DNA of 64,000 nt from Marinicella rhabdoformis (GCF_009671245.1 NZ_VTFS01000003.1:186001-250000); one strand, 5' to 3'. Counted from the first letter of the stretch, positions 1 to 10,644 are shown. Notes: generated by a model not told the origin, from the sequence alone. Numbers and translations: made by a program.

Positions 1-731
1 TCAACATAACGGCCACGGCGGTATTTTTGAAAGTCTTTGTGTTCATTATCAAATATACTGCCCTTGTGCCTTTTAACTATGGGAACATAGGCTTCACAAT
101 AAGCTTGACCAATCGCTTGAATAAACGCAAAGCTTTTATCAAAACCCCATTCATTCAAGTCATCAAAAAACAAACCACCCACACCGCGTGTCTCGTCCCT
201 GTGTTTGAGGTAGAAATAATCATCACACCACGCTTTGAATTTACTATAGACATCATCACCAAAAGGCTTACACGCATCATAAGCCACTTGGTGCCAATGT
301 CTGATGTCATCATCAAAAGGATAGTAAGGCGTTAAATCAAAACCACCTCCAAACCACCAATGGCTTTTTTCATCACCTTTAGGAACCGTTCTGAACACCC
401 GGACATTGGCATGGGATGTTGGTATGAACGGGTTATCAGGGTGAACCACCAATGACACACCCGAAGCTTCAAAACCTTGTCCAATCATTTCAGGCCGTTT
501 GGCCGTTGCGGCTGCCGGCAGCGCATCACCTTTAACATGTGAAAAATTCACACCTGCTTGTTCAAAAACTTCACCATTAAGCACCCTGGTTCGGCCGCCA
601 CCGCCATTGCTGTGTTGCCAAGCATCTTCTTGGAAGGATTTTTTATATTCTATGGATGCCAGTTGTTGGCAAATGTCATCTTGTAGTGACTTCAAAAAAG
701 TCACCACTTGGTCAAATTGTTGCTGGTTCAT
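1..731 (-). CDS. hemF: Oxygen-dependent coproporphyrinogen III oxidase, partial (3' end off window)
   Basis: HemF converts coproporphyrinogen III to protoporphyrinogen IX with O2 in cytoplasmic haem synthesis. The leftward reading frame opens at the ATG complementary to 729-731 and runs off the left edge, so the C-terminus is missing. Recognisable family blocks are an early glycine-rich stretch ([10 protein letters not shown]), the [10 protein letters not shown] block, [14 protein letters not shown], and the [16 protein letters not shown] block, which carries conserved acidic and aromatic residues. It follows the thioesterase gene by 20 bases and is probably the last gene of an rnd-thioesterase-hemF operon. 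The family assignment is firm. Only the missing end prevents a completeness check. Confidence 0.95.
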   Translation of the reverse strand, partial: MNQQQFDQVVTFLKSLQDDICQQLASIEYKKSFQEDAWQHSNGGGGRTRVLNGEVFEQAGVNFSHVKGDALPAAATAKRPEMIGQGFEASGVSLVVHPDNPFIPTSHANVRVFRTVPKGDEKSHWWFGGGFDLTPYYPFDDDIRHWHQVAYDACKPFGDDVYSKFKAWCDDYFYLKHRDETRGVGGLFFDDLNEWGFDKSFAFIQAIGQAYCEAYVPIVKRHKGSIFDNEHKDFQKYRRGRYV

Positions 732-751
732 GGCTTATCAGATACTAAACG

Positions 752-1201
752 TCAATCTAAAGCACAATTATAACCGTTCACATCAACTAATTTATTTTTA
801 GAGCGCACAAAGATACCATTTCCACGACCTATTTCTTTGTCATGTTCGTTATACACCACGGCTTCAGCTATTATTTGGCTGCGATTTTTGTTCACCACAC
901 GACCTTTAGCAATCATTTTTCCGGTTGAAACAGGCCGAGTCAGGTAGGTTGTAAACGAAGTTGTGAGGACGAAATAATCAGGTTCGATTGAATTGGCAGC
1001 AAAAAATGCCGCATCATCGAGCATTTTAAAATACACAGACCCGTGAACGGCACCACCGGCATGATGGTATTGTTCAGTCAGTTCAATGCTGATATCGGCC
1101 CTTCCCTCATTGACGCTCAAATTTGGCATAAACAAAGCATTAAAAGGAGCAGCTTGGTACATGCTTTCTAAACAACGATAATGCACTTCCTTTGCCTTCA
1201 T
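752..1201 (-). CDS. PaaI-type hotdog-fold thioesterase
   Basis: A 149-residue protein with the hotdog signature HHAGGAVHGSVYFKMLDDAA, in which the AVHG segment and the following acidic pair correspond to the catalytic helix of PaaI/YiiD-like acyl-CoA thioesterases. The ligand is unknown; the family hydrolyses aryl- or acyl-CoA thioesters. Its ATG overlaps the rnd stop codon by four bases (ATGA), so it is translationally coupled to rnd, and hemF follows closely. The length is normal for a single-hotdog protein. The family is reasonably sure, the substrate is not known. Confidence 0.8.
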   Translation of the reverse strand: MKAKEVHYRCLESMYQAAPFNALFMPNLSVNEGRADISIELTEQYHHAGGAVHGSVYFKMLDDAAFFAANSIEPDYFVLTTSFTTYLTRPVSTGKMIAKGRVVNKNRSQIIAEAVVYNEHDKEIGRGNGIFVRSKNKLVDVNGYNCALD

Positions 1202-2253
1202 TGGATGGCTCGCCAGGTGGCCAAATCATTTAAAGTTTTGTTTTCAAATGCCAAACGCTTCAGTCCAGCAACATTAACGACTAATGCCGGTTCAATGCCC
1301 AAAGATTCGCAATGTTGGTTCAAGGTGTTTTTCATTTGTGTTAAAGCTTCACCCTGTTGACTTTTAAGCTTTACCATCACCGGCAATGCCGCTTCTTCTA
1401 TGTCCTGCGCACCTTTTAAAAGTTTCAGTAAATGGTCTGCATGTATTCTCAACATATTGGGGTGTAAGCCCAATTGAAACATATCCTGTTTGCTTTTCAC
1501 CTTGACAGCCATGTCTGACAACTGTTGTGGATTGAGAATCCAATTTCTGGGTTTGTTTCTATCTACTGCCTGTTGCTCACGCCACCCTAACAAAGCCCAA
1601 AGTTTCTTTTGTGCAGCAATTGGCAGCCTTTGTGACTTAACCATTTTTTGAAACACTTTTTCTGCATGCAAATCAACAGTGACATTTGCCAACTGTTGTG
1701 ACATCAACTCATCAAACAAGGGCCGCGTACTTTTGGATTCCATTTTAGCCTCCAAAAGACCTTTCAATTCAGGCAAGTAAGCAATGTCCTCTATCGCATA
1801 ATCAATTTGAGCATCTGTTAATGGCCGTTTCAACCAATCTGAACGGCTTTCAGCCTTTGACAATTCAATTCCAAGTAAATCTTTTACTAAGTTTTGATAT
1901 GAGTAATGCAATCCAAACCCACTTGCAGCAGCAGCCACCTGCGTATCAAACAAGGCATCAGGTAAGCTACCTGTTAATTGGTGCCATAAATACAAATCCT
2001 CTGATCCCGAGTGCAAAATCACTTTTTTTATGGCGCGAAACATCATTGGAGCCACCTGTTGGTCCAACAAATCCACTAAATATGCACGCCCATTCACACA
2101 AACCTGCAACAATGCCGGATTCATATAATAAGTTCGACTGCGCTCAAACTCAGTATCTATCGCATAAAACATGCCATTGTCACAAACAGATGCTAAATTA
2201 GCTGCCTGTTCTGGTTCATCTATCCATTGATAATTTGTTAAGATATTGCTCAT
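1198..2253 (-). CDS. rnd: Ribonuclease D
   Basis: 3'-to-5' exoribonuclease of tRNA and small-RNA maturation. The DEDDy exonuclease motifs are visible: AIDTEFERSRTYY (Exo I), ILHSGSEDLYLW (Exo II) and DYAIEDIAYLPEL (Exo III). An HRDC-like helical region follows (around AAQKKLWALLGWREQQAVDRNKP). The ATG at 2253 is chosen because it has AGGAAA seven bases upstream; a longer reading from 2289 lacks this and would extend into the neighbour. The chosen protein is about 351 residues, normal for RNase D. Its start codon overlaps that of the divergent nucleotidase gene within one CATG, so its promoter must lie inside that gene. Confidence 0.92.
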   Translation of the reverse strand: MSNILTNYQWIDEPEQAANLASVCDNGMFYAIDTEFERSRTYYMNPALLQVCVNGRAYLVDLLDQQVAPMMFRAIKKVILHSGSEDLYLWHQLTGSLPDALFDTQVAAAASGFGLHYSYQNLVKDLLGIELSKAESRSDWLKRPLTDAQIDYAIEDIAYLPELKGLLEAKMESKSTRPLFDELMSQQLANVTVDLHAEKVFQKMVKSQRLPIAAQKKLWALLGWREQQAVDRNKPRNWILNPQQLSDMAVKVKSKQDMFQLGLHPNMLRIHADHLLKLLKGAQDIEEAALPVMVKLKSQQGEALTQMKNTLNQHCESLGIEPALVVNVAGLKRLAFENKTLNDLATWRAIQ

Positions 2254-3880
2254 GAAATTTCCTAAGATTTTTTTGACCTGTGTGGTCATTGTAGTTTCTG
2301 CTTGCCAACATGCAAGTCAAAAACCTGAACCCGCTGTTCAAGCTTCTAGTTTGGCAGTGATTTCAATCAACGATGTTTACCGTACTGCTGGTATTGATGC
2401 AGGCAAAACTGGTGGCTTGGCACGCGTGCGTGCATTGAGGAAAAAACTGCAATCAGAATACGAACACGTCCTGTTATTACATGCAGGAGACTTTTTACAC
2501 CCTTCTTTCGCCAGCAAACAAGACAATGGTGCCTCAATGATTCAAATCATGAACCATTTAGATGGTGCATTTGATGAATTTGACCAAGACATGGTTGTCA
2601 CATTTGGTAACCATGAGTTTGATAAAAGCAAAGCCAAATACACACCATTAATGGAGGGGCTATTAAACAAAAGTGAATTCACCTGGCTTGATTCTAACAT
2701 CAACTGGCAAACCGGTTTCAACAAAAATGACCACGTCATAAACAGCATCATCAAAACTTATGGTGATTTGAACGTGGGAATTTTTTCTTTCACCACCGAC
2801 ATGCAACACCCAGATTTTATTGAGTCTTTTGATGGTTTTGCGGCAACTGCTGAAAAGTATGTACCCGCACTGCGAGAACAAGGGGCCGATGTGGTCATTG
2901 CTTTGACACACCAATGGCTTCAAGATGATGTGGCGATGATGCAATTACCTTTGTCATATAGGCCAGACGTTATTTTTGGTGGTCATGAACATTTTGCACA
3001 ATTAGAAGCCGTTAATGACCGATGGATCATCAAAGCCGATGCCGATGCCGCCTCTGCTGCTGTGGTTGAGATCAGCCAGTCAAATGGCGGGGTTTCAATT
3101 GAACAACCCATTATTGTACCTTTAGACCATAACATCCAAGAAGACCCAAAAACGGCACGCTGGGTTGCCGCACTGAATCAAAGCATTGATCATGCTTATT
3201 GTCGAAAAATAGAACACGAAAGCGAACAATGTTTGGCCACAGAATTAGGGAAAACACAGGTAAAACTGATTGCTGAAGAGACAGAAATCAGGCGTTTTGA
3301 AACTAATTTAGGAAGTTTATTGGCAGATTTGGCTTTGGCGCCATTCAAAAGCTGTGGCGCTGACATCGCGTTACTGAATTCGGGCTCAATTCGACTTAAC
3401 CAAAATATTCCTGCAGGTGACAGCATCACCCAAAAACATTTGGAAGAAATGTTTCCTTACCCATCAGATTTAAGGTTAATTGAAATCAACGGTAAAACAC
3501 TACAAGCCATATTAAATCACAGTGTTTCTGGTTGGACAGCCAATGGGCATTGGCTACAAATAGCTGGACTGGCTTACACACATGATTCTGACCTACAAAC
3601 AGCCACGCACATCCATGTCAACAGCAGCAATGAAACCATCCAAGATGACCAGATTTTCAGGGCTGTGGTACCACATTACCTCATTTCACCTGTAACCAAT
3701 CATGACGGTTATCACATGATTGATGAGTCTATGGAAGTGTCATGTGAAAAAACAACAAACAACCCTACTCTGAGAGAAACCAAACATTTATTTAAACAAT
3801 ATTTGATGCAAAGCCCTGAAGGCATATCGCCTGAAACCAAAGGCAGAATCTGTCATGTGCAAACACAGCAGTGCAACTGA
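2252..3880 (+). CDS. Exported 5'-nucleotidase/metallophosphatase lipoprotein (UshA-like)
   Basis: About 542 residues from the ATG at 2252 (a TTG six bases earlier is possible). The N-terminus MKFPKIFLTCVVIVVSAC is a lipoprotein signal with lipobox VSAC. The metallophosphoesterase domain follows: SINDVY, HAGDFLHPS, TFGNHEFD, ALTHQW and GGHEH supply the di-metal ligands. A 5'-nucleotidase C-terminal substrate domain starts near residue 350, with NSGSIR and an FPYPSDL segment. The usual first metal motif DxH reads DVY here, so one His is replaced by Tyr; a subgroup of the family is known with this change. Likely role is periplasmic hydrolysis of nucleotides or similar phosphoesters. The next gene starts four bases on, suggesting an operon. 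Confidence 0.85.
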   Translation: MKFPKIFLTCVVIVVSACQHASQKPEPAVQASSLAVISINDVYRTAGIDAGKTGGLARVRALRKKLQSEYEHVLLLHAGDFLHPSFASKQDNGASMIQIMNHLDGAFDEFDQDMVVTFGNHEFDKSKAKYTPLMEGLLNKSEFTWLDSNINWQTGFNKNDHVINSIIKTYGDLNVGIFSFTTDMQHPDFIESFDGFAATAEKYVPALREQGADVVIALTHQWLQDDVAMMQLPLSYRPDVIFGGHEHFAQLEAVNDRWIIKADADAASAAVVEISQSNGGVSIEQPIIVPLDHNIQEDPKTARWVAALNQSIDHAYCRKIEHESEQCLATELGKTQVKLIAEETEIRRFETNLGSLLADLALAPFKSCGADIALLNSGSIRLNQNIPAGDSITQKHLEEMFPYPSDLRLIEINGKTLQAILNHSVSGWTANGHWLQIAGLAYTHDSDLQTATHIHVNSSNETIQDDQIFRAVVPHYLISPVTNHDGYHMIDESMEVSCEKTTNNPTLRETKHLFKQYLMQSPEGISPETKGRICHVQTQQCN

Positions 3881-3883
3881 CGC

Positions 3884-5758
3884 ATGGGACAACTAAGCTT
3901 CAAAGAACTGTTTATGATGCTGTTAGGGCTTGGCTTAATCGCCAGCCTTTATTACCTCAAAATCAGCCCTGATTTATTTACTCAACCAGTGGCAACGCTA
4001 CCAGTAGAGTTAACAGAAACAGTCGAAGTAGAATCTAAGCCGATCAGTTTACCTGCCACAGTGATTGAACAGGTAAAAATCCCTGACTGGTTAGAAAATA
4101 AAAATGATTACGACTTGGTTGGCCTGACTGTAGATGATTTGTGGCAGTTTGCCCAAACAGCACATCAACAAGATCATGATTTTTTCCCCGAACAACAAAA
4201 CGCATTGTTTTATTTGCTCCAAGCACAAAAGGCTGGTTTGGACACCGAGGAAAGTCAGGTCATGATGACCACATTAGAAGCCCGTCTTTATGCTGCAGCT
4301 GAAGAAGCTGCTACCAATTATCAAACTCAACGCCTGACTGACCTCACAGCACGATTGAAAACCATTAATCCTGATGATGAAAAAATTCAACAGTACACCA
4401 CAAAAATTGGTACGTTTTACACTTTAGAAAAGTTAAGCAAACAAGCCGCACAACAATTAAGTGAAGGTCTTTTTAGTGCGCAAAACCAACAGGATCTGGT
4501 TCATACCTTGATTGCTGCAGAACAAATTGACAACAACCATCCAGAAATAAAAAGAATAAAAAACTTGGCAATCATGGATTTAACAGAACAGGCTTTTCGT
4601 TCGGCAGATGAAAATGATTATGAAATAGCAGAATCACAATTAGCCATTGCACAAACCATTGATTCAGCCCACCCAGAAACATTAGCAACCGTTGACGCCA
4701 TATACCAACAAAAACAAGACCGGTTCACTTATTTAGACAACCAATTTTATTTGGCAATTGATCAATTGAATTTAGCTCGAGCCAAAAACCTGCTGGCCGA
4801 ATTATCAGCCCTGAACATTCAAAGTGACCAAATAAATGGCTATCAAGCACTTTACAACAAAACACAGACATACGGTCGCTTAAACCCCCTAGACCCTACC
4901 CAAGACTATTTGGCCAATGGACAATTAGGACCTGAATTGGTTGTCATTCCTGTCGGAAGTTTCACTATGGGCGATCGACAAGGACCGTCTCATCAAAAGC
5001 CGGCACATCAAGTAACCATCACCAAAGCTTTTGCGATTGGTAAAACTGAAATTTCCGTTGCTCAATTTGCTCAATTCATAAACAGCACGCAATACATTAC
5101 CACTGCTGAGGAAAAAAACATCTCTCAGATTTACGACCCAAGAAGTGGACGTTTCAAAGCCAAACACGGCATCAACTGGCGACATGACTACCAAGGAAAA
5201 AATGCAGATCAAGACTTGCCCGTTATTCATGTATCCGTCAATGATGCCTTGGCTTATGCTGCATGGCTGGCTAAACAAACAGGAGCAGCCTATCGTTTGC
5301 CTTCTGAAAATGAATTTGAATACGTATTAGGCATGGGTCACGATTACCGTTACCCGTGGGGTAACAGTGACCCAGTCCAGGTGATGGGAAACTTTTCTGG
5401 TGCCAAAGATAAATTGAACAAAAGCCGCATCCGTTGGCGTGAAGGTTTTACTGAGTACCAAGATGGCTTTTGGGGGCCGGCACCCACTGCTCATTTTCTG
5501 CCGAACCTATATGGCTTAAATGATTTAAGTGGCAACGTGATGGAATGGGTGGCAGATTGTTGGCATGATTCATATGTGCGAGCACCCAGTGACAACACCG
5601 CATGGATTAACGCCGGCTGTGAAGAGCGTGTCATTCGCGGTGGACATTGGGCCAGCAGCAAATCAGACTATCGCATTCAACACAGAATAAAAGCCAAACA
5701 AGACTTCACTGACCCAAGATTAGGCTTCCGAATCGCCAAGGACATATTGGTTAAATAA
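3884..5758 (+). CDS. Membrane-anchored SUMF1/FGE-type (formylglycine-generating-like) protein
   Basis: A 624-residue protein with one N-terminal membrane segment (FMMLLGLGLIASLYYL, about 10-25). A helical, Gln/Ala-rich region of roughly 300 residues follows, and then a C-terminal FGE-sulfatase fold from about residue 350. The latter shows ELVVIPVGSFTMG, KTEISVAQFAQF, HVSVNDALAYAAWL, YRLPSENEFEY, GNVMEWVADCW, RVIRGGHW and LGFRIA. Such domains also occur in many non-sulfatase-activating proteins (EgtB-like, kinase-associated), and no sulfatase gene is in the window, so formylglycine generation is unproven. It starts four bases after the nucleotidase lipoprotein. Its last 39 bases overlap the convergent dehydrogenase gene. 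Confidence 0.78.
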   Translation: MGQLSFKELFMMLLGLGLIASLYYLKISPDLFTQPVATLPVELTETVEVESKPISLPATVIEQVKIPDWLENKNDYDLVGLTVDDLWQFAQTAHQQDHDFFPEQQNALFYLLQAQKAGLDTEESQVMMTTLEARLYAAAEEAATNYQTQRLTDLTARLKTINPDDEKIQQYTTKIGTFYTLEKLSKQAAQQLSEGLFSAQNQQDLVHTLIAAEQIDNNHPEIKRIKNLAIMDLTEQAFRSADENDYEIAESQLAIAQTIDSAHPETLATVDAIYQQKQDRFTYLDNQFYLAIDQLNLARAKNLLAELSALNIQSDQINGYQALYNKTQTYGRLNPLDPTQDYLANGQLGPELVVIPVGSFTMGDRQGPSHQKPAHQVTITKAFAIGKTEISVAQFAQFINSTQYITTAEEKNISQIYDPRSGRFKAKHGINWRHDYQGKNADQDLPVIHVSVNDALAYAAWLAKQTGAAYRLPSENEFEYVLGMGHDYRYPWGNSDPVQVMGNFSGAKDKLNKSRIRWREGFTEYQDGFWGPAPTAHFLPNLYGLNDLSGNVMEWVADCWHDSYVRAPSDNTAWINAGCEERVIRGGHWASSKSDYRIQHRIKAKQDFTDPRLGFRIAKDILVK

Positions 5759-6610
5759 TTCAACAACCATATCAGCTGTTTGTTGGGCATCAGAACGAGC
5801 TGAAACGTGTGGCGTGATGGTCACATTGTCCAATTGCCATAACGGACTTTCTGCAGGCAACGGTTCAGCTTCAAACACGTCCAAAACAGCATGTTTAAGT
5901 TGATTATTTTGTAATGCCTCACACAATGCCATTTCATCAACATGCGCGCCACGAGCCACATTAATTAATGTGGCACTGTCTTTAAACCAAGACAAAGAAG
6001 TGCCGTTTATGATGTGATGCGTTTCGTTTGTTAACGGTAACAACAAGACAACAAAGTCACTTTGTTCTATGACATGTTTGAACCCCGCATTATCATGAAA
6101 ACACTGATGATTGGGGTGCTCAGATTGCGCAGTCCAAGCCAAAGTATTGAACCCCAAATCAGAACATCGGTCAGCAACAAAACCACCTAAAGCCCCCAGA
6201 CCAATAAATCCCACGGTAGGAATGTCTTCAGTCTCTAATACCTGCCATTGTTTTTGATGTTGTTGGGAGTAGTACCCCAACTGGTGACGAGATTCAGACA
6301 TGATGTACAACAGCACATATTGAGCCATCAGCTGCTTTAAACATTTTGTGACAATCCGCAGTTGAAGCAAACCAGATAAAGCCACATCATGGTCCATATG
6401 GTCAGTACCCGCACCCAAAGATGTCACTGCTTTTAAGTTTTTAAATTGTTCAGTAATGCCTTGAGGGTGTTGCCACAACACGGCAAACTCCACCAAATCA
6501 GGTCGTGAAATATTGGGCCACTGCTGAATCAAAAAACCCGGCAACTTTGCTTGAATCATTTGACACAAACCACTGCAGTCACGATCTGTAACCACCACTG
6601 CAATACTCAT
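5720..6610 (-). CDS. D-2-hydroxyacid dehydrogenase, GhrA-like (glyoxylate/hydroxypyruvate reductase type)
   Basis: A 296-residue NAD(P)-dependent D-isomer 2-hydroxyacid dehydrogenase. Visible are the Rossmann glycine motif GFIGLGALGG, the VARGAHVDE catalytic-Arg block, DVFEAEPLP with the catalytic Glu, and NVTITPHVSA with the catalytic His. The short N-terminal catalytic half (AVLWQHPQG, TSLGAGTDHM) is typical of the GhrA subgroup, which reduces glyoxylate and hydroxypyruvate. Substrate choice cannot be read from sequence. Its stop lies inside the convergent SUMF1-type gene (39-base overlap). rppH is 21 bases upstream on the same strand, so the two may be co-transcribed. Confidence 0.85.
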   Translation of the reverse strand: MSIAVVVTDRDCSGLCQMIQAKLPGFLIQQWPNISRPDLVEFAVLWQHPQGITEQFKNLKAVTSLGAGTDHMDHDVALSGLLQLRIVTKCLKQLMAQYVLLYIMSESRHQLGYYSQQHQKQWQVLETEDIPTVGFIGLGALGGFVADRCSDLGFNTLAWTAQSEHPNHQCFHDNAGFKHVIEQSDFVVLLLPLTNETHHIINGTSLSWFKDSATLINVARGAHVDEMALCEALQNNQLKHAVLDVFEAEPLPAESPLWQLDNVTITPHVSARSDAQQTADMVVELFNQYVLGDSEA

Positions 6611-6631
6611 GCCTTTACCCTTTTACTCAAG

Positions 6632-7108
6632 TTAAACTGCGTCGATTAAAAACTCCAAATGTTTCAATGCGCGTTTATAAACTGGACGTTTAAAATGAAT
6701 CACATTGTGCGCTGGATACCAAAAATCAACCCAACGGTAGGATTCAAACTCAGGAGAATCTGTTTTATTAAAATCTACAACAGATTCATGCTCAATCAAT
6801 TTGAGCAAATAATACACTTGTTTTTGTCCAACGAACAACGGATCAGAATCGCGCTTATGAAACTTTTTAGGCAGCTCATATTTTAACCACCCTGGGGTAC
6901 AACCCAACACATCAACATGTTGTGGACGTAGACCCACTTCTTCATACAGCTCTCTGAACATGGCTTCTTCTGCGGATTCGTCATTATTTATGCCGCCTTG
7001 TGGAAATTGCCACCCGTTCCCTCGGGTGCGCTTTGCCCAGAAAACTTGTCCGTTATCGTCTAACAAGATGATACCCACATTGGGGCGAAAGCCATCTCTG
7101 TCAACCAT
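6632..7108 (-). CDS. rppH: RNA pyrophosphohydrolase (Nudix)
   Basis: A 158-residue Nudix enzyme that removes pyrophosphate from 5'-triphosphorylated mRNA and so starts 5'-dependent decay. The Nudix box spans about residues 38-60 (G38, E44, R52-E53, E56-E57, G59). The N-terminus VDRDGFRPNVGIILLD and the WQFPQGGI segment are diagnostic of RppH/NudH rather than other Nudix families. Length matches RppH orthologues. It lies just upstream of the GhrA-like gene on the same strand. Confidence 0.95.
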   Translation of the reverse strand: MVDRDGFRPNVGIILLDDNGQVFWAKRTRGNGWQFPQGGINNDESAEEAMFRELYEEVGLRPQHVDVLGCTPGWLKYELPKKFHKRDSDPLFVGQKQVYYLLKLIEHESVVDFNKTDSPEFESYRWVDFWYPAHNVIHFKRPVYKRALKHLEFLIDAV

Positions 7109-7298
7109 AACTCTTTATATTTTTAAACTGGCTCTATTGTTTCAAAAAAATGAATTTTTCACAAGTAATAATCAGTTTTACAGCCCACCCTGTATTACAA
7201 ATTCAATAACATCAAAGGCCCTTATCGCATCAATAAAACGGCAATATAACCACAAAAAGCACACTGTGGTTTTACATTTATTTAACTTTTGCCAAAAG
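7109..7298. other. Non-coding gap upstream of the porin gene
   Basis: Between the divergent rppH and the porin gene. No convincing gene is seen; the region is AT-rich and ends in the FNR/Dnr-type box at 7299-7312. Confidence 0.5.
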
Positions 7299-7312
7299 TT
7301 GACCTGGGTCAA
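7299..7312. promoter_or_regulatory. FNR/Dnr/NnrR-type box upstream of the porin gene
   Basis: TTGACCTGGGTCAA is an interrupted perfect palindrome (TTGAC-N4-GTCAA) of the CRP/FNR-family type used by NO- or oxygen-responsive regulators. Its centre lies about 67 bases before the porin start. A class II (-41.5) arrangement would put transcription start near 7347. The same box occurs upstream of norC. Confidence 0.75.
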
Positions 7313-7372
7313 TGCAACTGCCTTAAAGAAAAAGCACAATTCACCCCATCATTTAACCACTGGAGTTAATCC

Positions 7373-8590
7373 TTGAAAAAAACACTCAAGCCATTATATT
7401 TATTAGCCTTGTTGCCCGCATTAGGGCAAGCAGATGATGCCGTTCAAGCGGCCACTTTTGGTGACGCCATTTCTGAAGGTAAAGCACATGTAATGTTGCG
7501 TTACCGTTTTGAACATGTAGACCAAGATGGCAAATCAAAAAATGCCAACGCATCAACTTTATTAACACGGTTGAACTATTTGACAAAAGATTACAATGGT
7601 TGGCAGGTGTTTTTAGAAGCTGACAATGTTTCAGAAGTAGGCATTGACGACTTCAATGCAGGCATGGGAAACACACCGAATCGTGGCGAATATCCAATTG
7701 TCGCTGACCCATCAGGTACAGAGGTAAACCAAGCCTGGGTTCAGTTTAAACACAATAACAACAAGTTCAAATTGGGTCGTCAACGCATAGTGTTAGACAA
7801 CCAACGCTTTGTTGGTGGCGTGGCATGGCGTCAAAACGAACAAACATACGACTCATTCAGTATGGATTTCAATTTTGATGACAGCCGCTTATTTGTCGCT
7901 TACATTGATAAAGTTCACCGTATTTTTGGTGATGATGTTGCTGCTGGCAACCATGACAATCAATCATTCTTGATTAACTACAGCAACAAACTGAATCAAA
8001 ACAGTAAGCTCGGTATATACCACTACAACATTGACAACGAAAATGCAGCCGCCTTTTCAACTGCCACTACTGGTGCGTTCTTCGAATGGGGTAACAAAGG
8101 TGCTGATTTGCCGTTGAACTTCAAAGCTGAATTTGCACAACAAAGCGACAATGCAGACAACCCAGTCAACTACACCGCCAACTATTACCGTTTAGACGCT
8201 GGCATACAGTTCAAACCGATGAAATTACTCGCCGGCTACGAAGTCCTCACTGGCGATGCCAACAAGTCAGGTGCCATGTTCCGTACACCTTTGGCTACTT
8301 TGCATGCCTTTAATGGTTGGGCCGATCAATTTTTAAATACCCCACAAGCAGGTATTGAGGATGCGTTCATCGGCAGTCAGTTCAACACAGGCAGCTTTAA
8401 ATGGCAGGTACTATTCCATGACTTTAATGTAGAAGATGGCAGTTCTGACTTAGGCAATGAAGTGGATTTATCTGTAGCTAAAAAACTCAGTAAACGCACA
8501 AAAGGCTTATTTAAAATCGCCCACTTTGACGGCAAAGGCGCTCGTAAAGACGTGGATAAAGTTTGGTTCATGTTACAGGCCAACTTTTAA
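7373..8590 (+). CDS. Outer-membrane porin, alginate-export-like beta-barrel
   Basis: A 405-residue exported protein with signal peptide KKTLKPLYLLALLPALGQA, followed by alternating amphipathic strands and a terminal aromatic residue (MLQANF), as in outer-membrane barrels. RYRFEHVDQDG, WVQFKHNNNKFKLGRQRI and the final KVWFMLQANF resemble the alginate-export (AlgE-like) family. The start is TTG at 7373, with GGAG eight bases upstream and the signal peptide directly following. The FNR-type box upstream and the norCBQD genes downstream suggest a channel used under denitrifying conditions, perhaps for nitrite or organic anions. The substrate is not known. Confidence 0.75.
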   Translation: MKKTLKPLYLLALLPALGQADDAVQAATFGDAISEGKAHVMLRYRFEHVDQDGKSKNANASTLLTRLNYLTKDYNGWQVFLEADNVSEVGIDDFNAGMGNTPNRGEYPIVADPSGTEVNQAWVQFKHNNNKFKLGRQRIVLDNQRFVGGVAWRQNEQTYDSFSMDFNFDDSRLFVAYIDKVHRIFGDDVAAGNHDNQSFLINYSNKLNQNSKLGIYHYNIDNENAAAFSTATTGAFFEWGNKGADLPLNFKAEFAQQSDNADNPVNYTANYYRLDAGIQFKPMKLLAGYEVLTGDANKSGAMFRTPLATLHAFNGWADQFLNTPQAGIEDAFIGSQFNTGSFKWQVLFHDFNVEDGSSDLGNEVDLSVAKKLSKRTKGLFKIAHFDGKGARKDVDKVWFMLQANF

Positions 8591-8604
8591 TTAGTTTACA
8601 CAAA

Positions 8605-8618
8605 TTGACCTAGGTCAA
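8605..8618. promoter_or_regulatory. FNR/Dnr/NnrR-type box upstream of norC
   Basis: TTGACCTAGGTCAA is a perfect palindrome differing from the porin box only in the spacer. It sits 15 bases after the porin stop and about 170 bases before the norC ATG. A class II promoter would leave a leader of about 135 bases before norC. It most likely drives norCBQD. Confidence 0.78.
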
Positions 8619-8787
8619 GTGAGGTAGAGTAAAAAATGAATATCATGGGAACCATCGTAGGCCGGCTTATCATACTGTCAAGCATAAAACGTGATTCACA
8701 CCGTCGGTCTGCGATACTTTTGATTTCTTCCCAATATTTATTTTCAACTTTGCCTCGCATCTTTTTTAACAAAGACAGGAGGATTCC

Positions 8788-9222
8788 ATGAAAGAATTTT
8801 TCACCAAAAGTGTCGCCAGAAATATTTACTATGGTGGTTCTTTATTTTTCATATTGCTGTTTATCGTTTTAACGGTAGACACCCATAAACGCTTACCCGA
8901 TAGAGACAACCGTGAAGCACTGACAGAAACTGCCAAGCATGGTAAGCGATTGTGGGAAGAAAACAACTGCATTGGTTGTCACACATTGTTAGGAGAAGGT
9001 GCGTACTTTGCACCTGAATTGGGCAATGTTTACTTGCGATTCGGCAAGAGCAAAGAAGCCATTAAAGCCTACATCAAAAGCCGCCCCGTCAATGGCATTC
9101 CAGGCCGTCGCAGCATGCCGCAGTTCAACTTCACAGAAGAAGAACTGGATGCCTTGGCTGATTTTTTAGAGTACACCAGCGGTATCAATACCGAGCAGTG
9201 GCCGCCTAACATTCAAGGATAA
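8788..9222 (+). CDS. norC: Nitric oxide reductase cytochrome c subunit
   Basis: A 144-residue membrane-anchored monohaem cytochrome c that delivers electrons to NorB. One N-terminal transmembrane helix spans about 13-31, the CIGCH haem motif is at 61-65, and the axial Met lies in RRSMPQFNF near residue 110. An excellent AGGAGG ribosome site precedes the ATG. norB follows 12 bases later. Length and layout are those of the short-chain cNOR small subunit. Confidence 0.97.
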   Translation: MKEFFTKSVARNIYYGGSLFFILLFIVLTVDTHKRLPDRDNREALTETAKHGKRLWEENNCIGCHTLLGEGAYFAPELGNVYLRFGKSKEAIKAYIKSRPVNGIPGRRSMPQFNFTEEELDALADFLEYTSGINTEQWPPNIQG

Positions 9223-10629
<1,407 letters not shown>

Positions 10630-10644
10630 TTTCCTCCGATGTTG

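Noticed and set aside
3884-5758. Sulfatase-activating formylglycine-generating enzyme
   Set aside because: Only the general SUMF1 fold is visible and no sulfatase gene is nearby; the specific activity was therefore not assigned.
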